DNA from: Pseudomonadota bacterium | GTDB taxonomy: Bacteria; Myxococcota_A; Polyangia; Fen-1088 | DNA: 15,485 nucleotides | Direction of reading: 5' to 3' | NCBI GenBank assembly: GCA_017881285.1 | Contig: JADGRD010000018.1 | Span: forward strand, 1 to 15,485 | In this document: one piece after another, positions 8,210 through 15,405 of the stretch | Numbering within the stretch: position 1 is the stretch's first letter | How the letters are laid out: the number at the start of each line of letters is the position of its first letter | Notes under the pieces: generated by a model | Databases searched by the model: none | What the model was told of the DNA's origin: nothing | The model's input: only the letters and a program-made list of their open reading frames with translations | Position numbers and translations under genes: made by a program

Positions 8210-8275
8210 TGTCGGATAGTCATTTTAGGCGCCATTTCGCCTTCACCGAATCGAATCCGCCCGTAATGTCCGACA
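8210..8275. repeat. Imperfect inverted repeat TGTCGGA...TCCGACA, possible mobile element remnant
   Basis: TGTCGGATAGT (8210-8220) faces an inverted copy, read on the other strand as TGTCGGACATT, ending at 8275. The outer seven bases match exactly and 9 of 11 overall. The enclosed 50 bp includes AGGCGCCATTTCGCC. Short TGTCGGA-type ends resemble the termini of some insertion sequences, but no transposase frame lies inside or next to it. It may be a remnant or a chance dyad. Confidence 0.25.
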
Positions 8276-8371
8276 AGAAGCATTACGTCAACTACGCAGA
8301 CCTACACGCCAATCTCCCCAAACTATCCCCATACCCAGGGGGCCGCCGACCCGCGGCATTGCTCCACGATC

Positions 8372-8415
8372 GAGGTGCGGCGTATTGCCACAACTGCGGC
8401 ACGGCGCCGCACCTC
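8372..8415. repeat. Perfect 11-bp inverted repeat upstream of the GH30 gene
   Basis: GAGGTGCGGCG (8372-8382) and CGCCGCACCTC (8405-8415) are perfect inverted copies separated by 22 bases that contain a weaker TGCC/GGCA stem. As RNA this would form a stable stem-loop on either strand. No T-run follows, so it is not a standard terminator. It lies about 180 bp before the GH30 start codon. Role unknown: leader structure, protein binding site or mobile element remnant. Confidence 0.55.
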
Positions 8416-8591
8416 CAACTTCCGCGACCCCCGACAGCCGATGTCTGTGCTCGCATTCCGCAAAGCTCGATGACAAGACCACAGCGGGAGCGGCAATATA
8501 GTTGTGTGTCCGTCGCGCTCTCCGTGAAGAGTGCGCGTGCTCTGCCTCAACGTGCCTGATTCAAATCGGTGAGCAAGGGGAAAGGAGTCCC

Positions 8592-10292
8592 ATGCAATAC
8601 GAAAAGGTGTGTCGTCTTACTCTCGTGACCGCATTGGTCGGTGGGCTCGCGTGCTCGAGCAGCACCGCAACCAACACCGGCACCGGCGGATCATCCGGCA
8701 GCGGTGCCACCACAGGCACCGGAGGAAGCACCGTTGCGGGTGGCGGCGGCGGAAGCCCGAGCACCGGCGGAGTCTCGGGCACCGGCGGCAGCCCAGGCAC
8801 GGGTGGAACGACCCTTCCTGCCTCTGGCGGCGCGCCGGGTACGGGCGGAAGCACGACCACCGGGACTGGCGGCGCGGGCGGTGCCAGCACGCCTGGCAGC
8901 GGCGGACGAACCGGGCCGGGGACGAGAGATGGCGGGCCGGGCAGCCCAGACGGCCGCCCCGCCAGCGGCGGCTCGATGAGCTCAGGTGGCGGTCCGGCCA
9001 CCGGCGGCACTGCAGCCGGCAGCGGCGGGTCCGGGGCGGGCGGCAGCACCGGTACCTACGTGGGAACCAAGACCCCGGGCACGTCGCAGACGGGCGACAT
9101 CACCGTCGATCCCACGAAGACCTATCAGGTGGTGGACGGCTTCGGCGAGGCCGACGTGTGGCAAGGCTCGTCCTCGACGGCCATGCAAACGCTCCTGTGG
9201 GACCCGGTCAACGGGATCGGGCTGACCCTGGTCCGCATCGGCATCGAGAGTGTGTCGGGCAAGAGCGTGATGATGGGCAACGCGGGGATTGCCGATGGCC
9301 AGGCCTGCGTCAAGTTCAACGGCAAAGACTGCAAGGTGTGGGCGGCGCCCTGGTCGCCGCCGGCCAGCATGAAGAACAACAACAACGTCAACGGCGGCGC
9401 TAGCAACGACACGCTGAAGACGGACAGCTACGACGCCTGGGCGACGTTGCTGGCCGCGTTTCCTGCGTACTACAAGCAACAGGGTGGCCCGGATCTCTTC
9501 GCCATCTCCGCCCAAAACGAGCCCGACTGGAACCCGACCTACGAAGCATGCATTTACGACAAGAACCAGATGGTGACTTTCATCAAAGCACTCGGGCCCA
9601 AGCTGGCTGCGCTCACCCCGCCGATCAAGGTGCTCGCGGCCGAGCCCGACAACTGGGGCAACTGCTGGGCCGGCGACGCTTACGGTACCGCCATTCTCGC
9701 CGATGCGACTGCCAGCTCCTATGTTGAGATTATTGCGACGCACGACTACGGCTCCACCAGCGCGGGGACGTACGCCCGTCCGGCGCCGCCGGCGAACAAT
9801 ACCAAACACATCTGGGAGACGGAGTGCACGCCGGGTGACAAGGGGCCGATCACCATCGCGACGATGGTCTACGCGGCGTTCGCGACCGGTGGAGTCAGTG
9901 GCTGGCACTACTGGTGGACCCAGGATTTTGTGCCGAGCACTAGCAGTCCCCCCGCCCAGTACTACGCGCTCGGGAACTTCAGCAAGTTCGTGCGCCCAGG
10001 GTTCTATCGCGTCGACGTCAGCGGTGCTGCCAAACCATCCGGATCCGTACCGCTGGTGGTGGCGTTCACGAACCTATCGGATGGGACGGTGGCCATCGTC
10101 GTGGTGAACGGCGGCAGCGCTCAACAGGCTGCTTTCTTCGTCGCGGGCACGGCCTGGCCGGCGTCCGTCACCCCGTACGTCACCACGACGAGCTCCAAGC
10201 TGGCCGCGGGCACGGAAATCACCGTGACGGCTGGACGGTTCAGCGCATCCCTCACCGCACAGTCGGTTACCACGTTCGTCGGAAAGCCATAG
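8592..10292 (+). CDS. GH30 family glycoside hydrolase lipoprotein, probable endoxylanase-type
   Basis: The ATG at 8592 follows AAAGGAG at good spacing and directly starts a lipoprotein signal with lipobox GLAC (predicted lipidated Cys21). Residues 22 to about 150 are a Gly/Thr/Ser linker of repeated TGG and SGG units. The catalytic region (about 155-566) looks like glycoside hydrolase family 30: VDGFGEADVW at the first barrel strand, WAAPWSPPASMKNN, the acid/base motif QNEPDW with Glu310, ATHDYG, and the nucleophile motif HIWETE with Glu411. A C-terminal beta-sandwich, standard in GH30, ends the protein. Characterised bacterial relatives with these motifs are xylanases or glucuronoxylanases; other GH30 members cleave beta-1,6-glucan or glucosylceramide, so the substrate is inference. 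Anchoring and linker place the enzyme outside the cell, probably on the outer membrane. It lies downstream of the carbohydrate-binding lipoprotein but separated by 504 bp, so probably has its own promoter. Confidence 0.9.
   Translation: MQYEKVCRLTLVTALVGGLACSSSTATNTGTGGSSGSGATTGTGGSTVAGGGGGSPSTGGVSGTGGSPGTGGTTLPASGGAPGTGGSTTTGTGGAGGASTPGSGGRTGPGTRDGGPGSPDGRPASGGSMSSGGGPATGGTAAGSGGSGAGGSTGTYVGTKTPGTSQTGDITVDPTKTYQVVDGFGEADVWQGSSSTAMQTLLWDPVNGIGLTLVRIGIESVSGKSVMMGNAGIADGQACVKFNGKDCKVWAAPWSPPASMKNNNNVNGGASNDTLKTDSYDAWATLLAAFPAYYKQQGGPDLFAISAQNEPDWNPTYEACIYDKNQMVTFIKALGPKLAALTPPIKVLAAEPDNWGNCWAGDAYGTAILADATASSYVEIIATHDYGSTSAGTYARPAPPANNTKHIWETECTPGDKGPITIATMVYAAFATGGVSGWHYWWTQDFVPSTSSPPAQYYALGNFSKFVRPGFYRVDVSGAAKPSGSVPLVVAFTNLSDGTVAIVVVNGGSAQQAAFFVAGTAWPASVTPYVTTTSSKLAAGTEITVTAGRFSASLTAQSVTTFVGKP
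8655..9050 (+). repeat. Low-complexity Gly/Thr/Ser linker coding region
   Basis: About 130 codons encode irregular short repeats such as GTGG, STGG and ASGG with some Pro. The DNA is built mostly of GGC-ACC-GGC type codons. It is a flexible spacer between the lipidated N-terminus and the GH30 domain. Similar linkers are common in surface lipoproteins of Polyangia-type myxobacteria. It creates a long open proline-rich antisense frame that is an artefact. Confidence 0.85.
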
Positions 10293-10471
10293 CCGGTACG
10301 CCTGCCTGCTGCCGAGCTTGCTCTCCCTGTTGGCGCGTCTTGCGGCCTCGGTTCCGCCTCCACGCCACCTGTGGTTCGCCAAGTTCTCGTCCGCAAGCCT
10401 GCTCTTCCGTCGGTGAGCGCACGAATACATAGAGACCGCATGACCGACATGGCATCACGCGCCACCTGGCC

Positions 10472-10612
10472 ATGCTCGCCCTGCTGCGCAGTCCGCTTGC
10501 CACCCTGCGCTCCGTGCTCCGCGTCCGCGCCGAGCTCGCCCTTGAGAACCTCGCCCTCCGCCAGCAACTCGCCACCCTGCACCGGTCCACGCCACGGCCT
10601 CGACTGCGCCTT
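10472..10612 (+). pseudogene. Truncated N-terminus of an IS481/IS3-like integrase (insertion sequence remnant)
   Basis: About 46 residues beginning MLALLRSPLATLRSVL contain the signature RAELALENLALRQQL, followed by a Thr-Pro-Arg-Pro-Arg-Leu-Arg stretch. This is the usual N-terminus of a widespread family of integrase-core (rve) transposases, where it precedes the DNA-binding and DDE domains. Here similarity stops after RPRLR: the following FW-containing segment and all of the DDE catalytic domain are absent, and the next sequence belongs to a glycosyltransferase in another frame. No terminal inverted repeats are seen. It is a dead remnant marking a past insertion and deletion. Confidence 0.65.
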
Positions 10613-10637
10613 CCTCCAGCGTCTCCGGGGAGCTTCA

Positions 10638-11057
10638 CGAGCGAACCGCGATTGGCTGGCCCTGGCGCTCCTCCTGTTGCCCTTTGGGGTCTATAAGCTG
10701 CGTGACCTGGCTCTGCCCTATTTCTGGGACGAGCTTGGCGTATACGCCAGGGCAGCGGTCTATCTGGCCGCTGCTGGTTTGCTCTTGGCGCAGCCGCTCT
10801 TCCTCGCGCAAAGCACGCTGCTCTTGCCCGAAATTCCCCTGGCCCTCGCCTGCCTTTGGTCCATGCACAGCTTCTCTGCGAAAAAGTACTTGGCGGCAGG
10901 AATCTTCATTGGCATAGCCATCTTCTTGAAGGAGACGGCCGTGGTATTGACCGCGGCCTTGGCCGTGCTCCTTGTCGTCCAGTGGTTGCGGGCACGTTCA
11001 GCCCTGAAATCAGAGGTCGGCGGCATTCTGGCCTTGGCCATCCCCGGCTTGCTGTAA
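10638..11057 (+). pseudogene. Decayed GT39-type (PMT/ArnT-like) membrane glycosyltransferase fragment
   Basis: The translation starts inside the first membrane helix (DWLALALLLLPFGVY) and continues with LPYFWDELGVYARAAVYLA, the early Trp-Asp-Glu loop typical of dolichyl/undecaprenyl-phosphate-sugar dependent GT39/ArnT-like transferases. It then jumps directly to LLLAQPLFLAQSTLLLPEIP, which in such proteins lies roughly 100 residues later. The HPPL-type motif and several helices are thus missing, an apparent in-frame deletion near 10755-10785. The frame ends at TAA after about 140 codons, whereas full enzymes have around 500 residues. No start codon belongs to it; upstream it runs into the integrase remnant in a different frame. 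Not expected to be functional. Confidence 0.7.
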
Positions 11058-11058
11058 A

Positions 11059-11304
11059 CTAGGTTCTATTCGCCCCGATCGGCTGTTTCACGACGCTCGG
11101 TCGCTTGGTCTCGGCTTTCCTCGCCTTCCCATGCTCGAAATTGGCGGTTCCCCCAGTTGCCAGATCTTTGGGGGTCTCGGCCGGCCATCGCACCTTGGCG
11201 ATCAGCTGATCGACAGCCTCCTGCAGGTCACGAGTGCTAGCCGTCTCATTCGCGCGTGCCTGCTCCTGGTTTCCGGGAGCGCTCACGGCATCGTACGCGA
11301 TCAC
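11059..11304 (-). other. Minus-strand open stretch of unknown origin between gene remnants
   Basis: An 81-codon minus-strand frame ends with TAG at 11059 and contains a plausible helical stretch (RDLQEAVDQLIAKVRW) followed by a basic tail (KQPIGANRT). It fills the gap between the glycosyltransferase remnant and the kinase remnant and overlaps the latter by about 25 bp. It may be the C-terminal end of another truncated gene. I recognise no family and see no ribosome binding site. Confidence 0.2.
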
Positions 11305-11397
11305 GGTGGCTGGATTGCCGCGACCAGTGAGGTAAACAAGGGGAGTCGCTTCTCCATGTATCTGCCCTCAACCCCAAAGCCGGAGTCGCCAGCGTGA
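11278..11397 (+). pseudogene. C-terminal stump of a sensor histidine kinase (HATPase domain end)
   Basis: The last 39 codons before the TGA at 11395-11397 read SAHGIVRDHGGWIAATSEV then NKGSRFSMYLP. This is the end of a histidine kinase ATP-binding domain: the GIVxxHGGxI motif after the G2 box and the GxGSxFxxYLP strand. The His-box (dimerisation domain), N and G1 boxes and any sensor domain are absent; the sequence just upstream in the same frame is unrelated. The stop overlaps the GTG start of the response regulator as GTGA, the classic coupling of a kinase-regulator pair, so this is probably the native partner, beheaded by the rearrangement. It cannot act as a kinase. Confidence 0.8.
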
Positions 11398-12754
11398 ACA
11401 AATCCATCCTGATCGTGGATAACGACGTGGCCCTGTGCCGACTGGTGGTCGATGGCCTCGGGCGGGAGGGGTTCGAGGTGCGCAGCGCGACCTCACCCGA
11501 GGCGGCGCTCGCCGCCATGTCGGATGGCGATCTCGATGCGGCGCTGGTCGACATCAACATGCCGCAAATGAACGGATTGGAGCTGAGCCGTCGCCTCCTG
11601 GATCAGAGGCCGGACTTGCCCGTCATCGTCATCACCGCCTTCGGCAGCCTGGAGACCGCCATCGCCGCCATCCGCGCCGGCGCCTACGATTTCGTCACCA
11701 AGCCGTTCGAGATCGAGCAGCTCGTGGTCGCGGCCGAGCGGGCGTGCCAGACCCGCCAGCTTCGGGAGGAGGTTCGCAGGCTGCGCGAGGTCGTGACCGC
11801 GTCGCCACCCTTCCCCGACATCCTGGGCGAATCGGCCGAGGTCCGCCATCTGTGCCATGTCATCGATGCCGTCGCCCTGACGGATTCCACGGTGTTGGTG
11901 ACCGGTGAGAGCGGCACCGGCAAGGAGTTGGTGGCGCGCGCCCTGCACGAACGCGGGCCGCGCAAGGCCGGGCCGTTCGTGGCCATGAATTGCGCGGCCA
12001 TGACCGACTCGCTGCTCGAGAGCGAGCTCTTTGGCCACGCCCGCGGCGCGTTCACGGACGCCAAGGACGCCCGGGTCGGACTCTTCGTGAAGCGGGCGCG
12101 GGCACGCTGTTTCTCGACGAGATCGGCGACATGCCTCCGGGCATGCAGGCCAAGCTCCTGCGCGCCCTCGAGACACGCCTGGTGCGGCCGGTGGGCAGCG
12201 ACACCGAGGTTCCATTTCGCGCCCGGATCATTGCCGCCACCAATCGGGATCTCGAGAGCGCGATCGAAGAGGGCCACTTCCGGCAAGACCTCTACTTCCG
12301 CGTTAACGTTATTCGTATCCCGGTGCCACCGCTGCGCTCACGGGGCGGCGACATCTTGATCCTGGCGCAGAACTTCGCCGTGAAGCTGGCCAAGCGGCTG
12401 GACAAGAAGGTGACCGGCATTTCCGCGCCGGCAGCCGAGCGGCTGCTCGCGTATCCATGGCCGGGCAACGTGCGCGAGTTGCAAAACGCCATCGAGCGTT
12501 CCGTGGCCATGACTCGTTTCGAGGAGATCGTAGTCGAGGACTTGCCCGAAAGCGTGCGCAACTACCGGCGGACGCCTTTGTTGCCGTCGGGCGAGGACAC
12601 CTCTGAATTTTTTCCCATGCACGAGGTCGAAAAGCGCTACATTCTGCGGGTCCTCGAGGCGGTGAGCGGCAACAAGACCTCGGCCGCGCAGATCCTCGGC
12701 CTCGACCGCCGCACCATGTACCGCAAGCTCGAACGGTTCGAGCAGAGCAAGTAG
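11394..12754 (+). pseudogene. NtrC-family sigma-54-dependent response regulator with a one-base frameshift
   Basis: Translation from the GTG at 11394 gives a receiver domain (residues 1-120; acidic pocket Asp9/Asp11, phosphoacceptor Asp53, Thr81, Lys103). An AAA+ sigma-54 activation domain follows, with Walker A GESGTGKE at 171-178 and ESELFGHARGAFTDA around 209-223. After Lys233 (codon 12090-12092) the frame is lost. The correct sequence AGAGTLFLDEIGD (Walker B) continues in the -1 frame, through GRxNR-like ATNRDLESAI and WPGNVRELQNAIERS to a Fis-type helix-turn-helix (GNKTSAAQILGLDRRTMYRKL), ending at 12754. One missing G near 12092 explains everything; the repaired protein would be 453 residues, normal for the family. 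There is no slippery heptamer, so programmed frameshifting is unlikely; a sequencing error is possible. GAFTDA instead of GAFTGA is a variant seen in related regulators. Confidence 0.85.
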
Positions 12755-12784
12755 AGGCGCTGTGTTGCTGCTTTCGTTCATACC

Positions 12785-15079
12785 ATGAAGACATACTCTC
12801 TCCTTGCCGTCGCTTTGGTCCTCGCGTTCGCCGAGCCCGTCGTACAGGCCGAAACACTCCAGGTTCCCGAGGGTAGCGGCGCCGTACCTCTTGGCAACAA
12901 TCGCGTGCTTTGCAGCGCTTCACTCGATGGCTGGACAGCCTCTGGAGATCGGCAGTCGGTGCGCCCGCCCGACGCGGCGAGCATCTCGAACCGGACGGTC
13001 GAAGTTCAGGTGGCCGCGGATCCGGATGGCTGTGCGCGTGCAAAATCCGCGCTTACCTTGATCGCAGTCGCCCGCTGGCCCGACATCGATGCCTCCAGCG
13101 TCACCTTTTTTGCCGACGAAGGCCGCATCGAGTTCAAGGGCACGCATGTCGAACAAAGCCAGATCGTGTGGCAGGCCGTCCATCACAGGGGCCAAGAGAC
13201 CTGTCTCGCACCAACGGCCGTGGGCAAGCTGCAGCAGTGCGCCGTCCCGCTCGACCGCAAGCTCCCCTCGGACACCACGTTTCGCTGGCTGCCGGCATAC
13301 GCCAAGGACGGTTCCGACGTGACGACCTTCGACAGCCAGGGGCAGCGGGTGGACCTTGCCGCTCTGAAAATCCGTCCCGCGCGGACCGTGATCGGACAGA
13401 TATTTCCCGCGACCGATTCCGTGGACGTATCGCAGGGATTCGGTGTCTTACCGCTTGCGCATCCGGAGGCCGTGGCCAGCGTTGACTGTGGCCTGGCTCG
13501 CTGTGAACTGGGCGAGGGAGGCATCCTCGTGCGCAGCGTCCTAGCGCAGGCGACCCAGATCGCCGTCAGCGTTCGCCTTTCGCCCCGTTTCTCGCTCAGC
13601 CGAGGCGACCGGATGGAAAGTAGCGCCACAGCCAGCTTCTCTCTCCTGCGCTGCCCGCTCAGCGTGGTCTCCGGTCCTCCCCTACGCGACGCGGATGAAT
13701 CGCAAATTCTGATCAAGGTGGCCGAGCGCTGCCGAACCAACGCCCGGCTGCGCTGGTTCGTTGGCACGGAGCCCGCCGAGGCGGTTCGCGATCTTCGCAC
13801 GAGCGACGGTGACTACGTCCTCTTGCGAACGGAGCAACTGGCCGGTGGAAGCGTCACCATCTCCGCGACGCGGGCGGATTCGGTGGCCGGCTTGGTTGGG
13901 TCGGTGACGACCCAGACCGTCCCGGCGCCACGGCCCCAATCGACGCTGGAGCTGCCCGGGCACGGCCCCATCAACTTTATCCCCACCAACCGCGACGCCT
14001 TGTGGTCCCTAGGCGGAGTGCCCCATGCAACGCTCATTCCTCTCGATCTTCCGGGAGGCTACACCTTGCGTTCGGACAAGGACCGCACGCTCGTGCGTGG
14101 TGATCGCAACGGCGGTGGATTCGTTAGCTTGCGCTACGCCTATCGTCGTCGAGACCTACCCAAGGGGTTTGACGATGTGAATCTCGCGGTGCTCACCGAA
14201 GTCGTGCAACGACCTCTGCGCGAGGCGAGCGTCCCTGTCCTATTTGATAACTCGTCGTCGAAGAGGGCGCCGATAGCCGAATTCCTCTGTGCCGACGCCA
14301 ATGGCAATCCCCACGCCCTCACTCCGGGTAAACCCGCGCGTATTCCATTTTCAGCTCGCGCGACCTGCAGAGTGGTCATTCATCAGGAACGCGTATCGCC
14401 GGAAGACGGGCGGCAGCAAGTGGTTTTGGAGATCGAAGTCACCAAGGCGAGCGGAGGCAAACGCTCGGACGCCAGCGTGAACGAGCACATGGTGCTTCGG
14501 CCCGGGGGCGAGCAGAGGGTCTTCTTCCTCAAGGGCGTTACCGAACAATTCGACCAGATCGAGGTGCGACTGTCCCATGTCGTTGACGAAACCCGCTACG
14601 TCATGGACACCAGCGGAAAACAGGCGCCACCCTCGGTGCAATGGTCGGCGACCATCGAGGGCGGCCACGTACGCCTCTACGTCAGCCTCACTGTTCCGGC
14701 CGGCCTCTACCGGATCAACGAGCCGGCAGCATCCATGACCCTCAACTTCGGCGTGCTCGGCCGCCTGACCTGGCTCAGCCGCCAGGGGAAGGAAGGCCTG
14801 CTGGGACTGGAAACCGGCGTGCTGGGCGCGAGCCTCATTCCCCAGCAGTACAACAACACCCCGCCGTTCCCCGCCACCTTGGTCACGCTGCTCGGGATCG
14901 GCCTACGGGTCGAGATCGCACCGGGTGCCGCGGTTGGCGTCCACCTGTGGGGCGCCTACGAATTCCGCAGCGCCTACTCATACACCCCGCCCAACGGCAC
15001 CGTGTCTCGGGACGCAACCCACTGGTCTCTGCTTTTCGGTCCCAGTATTTCCATTGGCAACGTGGGCACGAATCTCTAG
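12785..15079 (+). CDS. Secreted/outer-membrane protein of unknown function with barrel-like C-terminus
   Basis: This 764-residue protein has a cleavable signal peptide (MKTYSLLAVALVLAFAEPVVQA, likely cut after AQA-type Ala22). The long middle (about 23-620) consists of alternating beta-rich stretches with several Cys residues and no domain I recognise; it may be a series of Ig-like folds. The last 130 residues alternate hydrophobic and polar residues in strand-like fashion (MTLNFGVLGRLTWLS, LLGLETGVLGASL, GIGLRVEIAPGAAVGVHLWGAYEF, WSLLFGPSISIGNV), resembling an outer-membrane beta-barrel or a barrel-like anchor. It starts 30 bp after the regulator gene and may be co-transcribed. The ribosome binding site is weak. 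Its frame is intact, in contrast to its upstream neighbours. The function is unknown. Confidence 0.8.
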   Translation: MKTYSLLAVALVLAFAEPVVQAETLQVPEGSGAVPLGNNRVLCSASLDGWTASGDRQSVRPPDAASISNRTVEVQVAADPDGCARAKSALTLIAVARWPDIDASSVTFFADEGRIEFKGTHVEQSQIVWQAVHHRGQETCLAPTAVGKLQQCAVPLDRKLPSDTTFRWLPAYAKDGSDVTTFDSQGQRVDLAALKIRPARTVIGQIFPATDSVDVSQGFGVLPLAHPEAVASVDCGLARCELGEGGILVRSVLAQATQIAVSVRLSPRFSLSRGDRMESSATASFSLLRCPLSVVSGPPLRDADESQILIKVAERCRTNARLRWFVGTEPAEAVRDLRTSDGDYVLLRTEQLAGGSVTISATRADSVAGLVGSVTTQTVPAPRPQSTLELPGHGPINFIPTNRDALWSLGGVPHATLIPLDLPGGYTLRSDKDRTLVRGDRNGGGFVSLRYAYRRRDLPKGFDDVNLAVLTEVVQRPLREASVPVLFDNSSSKRAPIAEFLCADANGNPHALTPGKPARIPFSARATCRVVIHQERVSPEDGRQQVVLEIEVTKASGGKRSDASVNEHMVLRPGGEQRVFFLKGVTEQFDQIEVRLSHVVDETRYVMDTSGKQAPPSVQWSATIEGGHVRLYVSLTVPAGLYRINEPAASMTLNFGVLGRLTWLSRQGKEGLLGLETGVLGASLIPQQYNNTPPFPATLVTLLGIGLRVEIAPGAAVGVHLWGAYEFRSAYSYTPPNGTVSRDATHWSLLFGPSISIGNVGTNL

Positions 15080-15091
15080 CTACCCCGAAGG

Positions 15092-15190
15092 CTAGCCAAG
15101 CACCTGCGCAACGATCTCGCGCAGGTAGTCGAGGTCGAATGGCTTGTCGAGCAAGGTTAGGGCACCGATTTCGAGTGCCCGCTCGTCAGA
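15092..15190 (-). pseudogene. C-terminal stump of a response-regulator receiver domain
   Basis: The last 31 codons before the TAG at 15092-15094 encode DERALEIGALTLLDKPFDLD followed by YLREIVAQVLG. GAxxxLDKPFDLDxLxxxV is the end of a CheY-like receiver: the conserved Lys-Pro pair of the beta-5/alpha-5 region and the last helix. The phosphoacceptor part is absent because the upstream sequence switches, in another frame, to a MoxR-type ATPase. It ends 12 bp from the convergent secreted-protein gene. Non-functional remnant. Confidence 0.7.
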
Positions 15191-15405
15191 AGGCCAACGA
15201 TCAGGCGATCGACCAGGTAGCGTTGCCCGACGATGACCCGCGCCATTTCCGTCTGCAAAGAGGAAACCCACCCAGCGGCGTCCAGAACCTCCTTCTGGAT
15301 CTGTTGCACATCTCCGTGCCATCCACTCCGGCCGTGGTTGGCGTCGAACGCATTGGTGTTGACTGGACTGGCGTTGAGCGATGCGGATTTGGCTGAGGCT
15401 TCCAT
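15165..15405 (-). pseudogene. N-terminal stump of a MoxR-family AAA ATPase
   Basis: Translation begins at the ATG at 15405, preceded by a strong AAGGAGAAG ribosome binding site on the minus strand. After about 30 polar residues it reads VQQIQKEVLDAAGWV, MARVIVGQRYLVDRLIVGLL and TSGH, the helical N-terminus of MoxR ATPases, which normally continues with the Walker A motif GVPGxGKT. Here the protein leaves the family pattern after TSGH and stops five codons later (stop at 15157). All ATPase motifs are missing and the DNA continues as a receiver-domain fragment. MoxR proteins usually act as chaperone-like ATPases beside von Willebrand A or DUF58 proteins; none is present in the window. Confidence 0.75.

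Larger units (their letters stand above)
8088..8591. other. Non-coding region before the GH30 gene, with inverted repeats
   Basis: I find no supported gene in these 504 bp. Frames that stay open on both strands lack domains and coding bias. The stretch holds two inverted repeats listed separately (8210-8275 and 8372-8415) and should contain the promoter of the GH30 gene, though no clear -35/-10 pair is visible. No T-run terminator follows the DUF362 lipoprotein gene. Confidence 0.5.

Noticed and set aside
8502..8591. Upstream in-frame start for the GH30 protein
   Set aside because: The extra 30 residues are not signal-like, and AAAGGAG precedes the ATG at 8592, which begins a proper lipoprotein signal.
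8561..9049. Proline-rich minus-strand frame opposite the Gly/Thr linker
   Set aside because: It is the mirror of GGC/ACC-rich linker codons; the periodic Pro-Pro-Val pattern is an artefact.
12037..12062. GAFTDA read as a loss-of-function mutation in the sigma-54 contact loop
   Set aside because: A Gly to Asp change at this position also occurs in otherwise intact regulators of this type, so it is not evidence of decay by itself.
12057..12092. Programmed -1 frameshift in the regulator
   Set aside because: The site AAG-CGG has no slippery heptamer and no obvious downstream pseudoknot; a simple one-base loss explains it better.
15102..15126. Perfect ACCTGCGC / GCGCAGGT hairpin as a terminator
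   Set aside because: It lies in the coding sequence of the receiver remnant and no T-run follows on either strand, so a terminator role is not supported.
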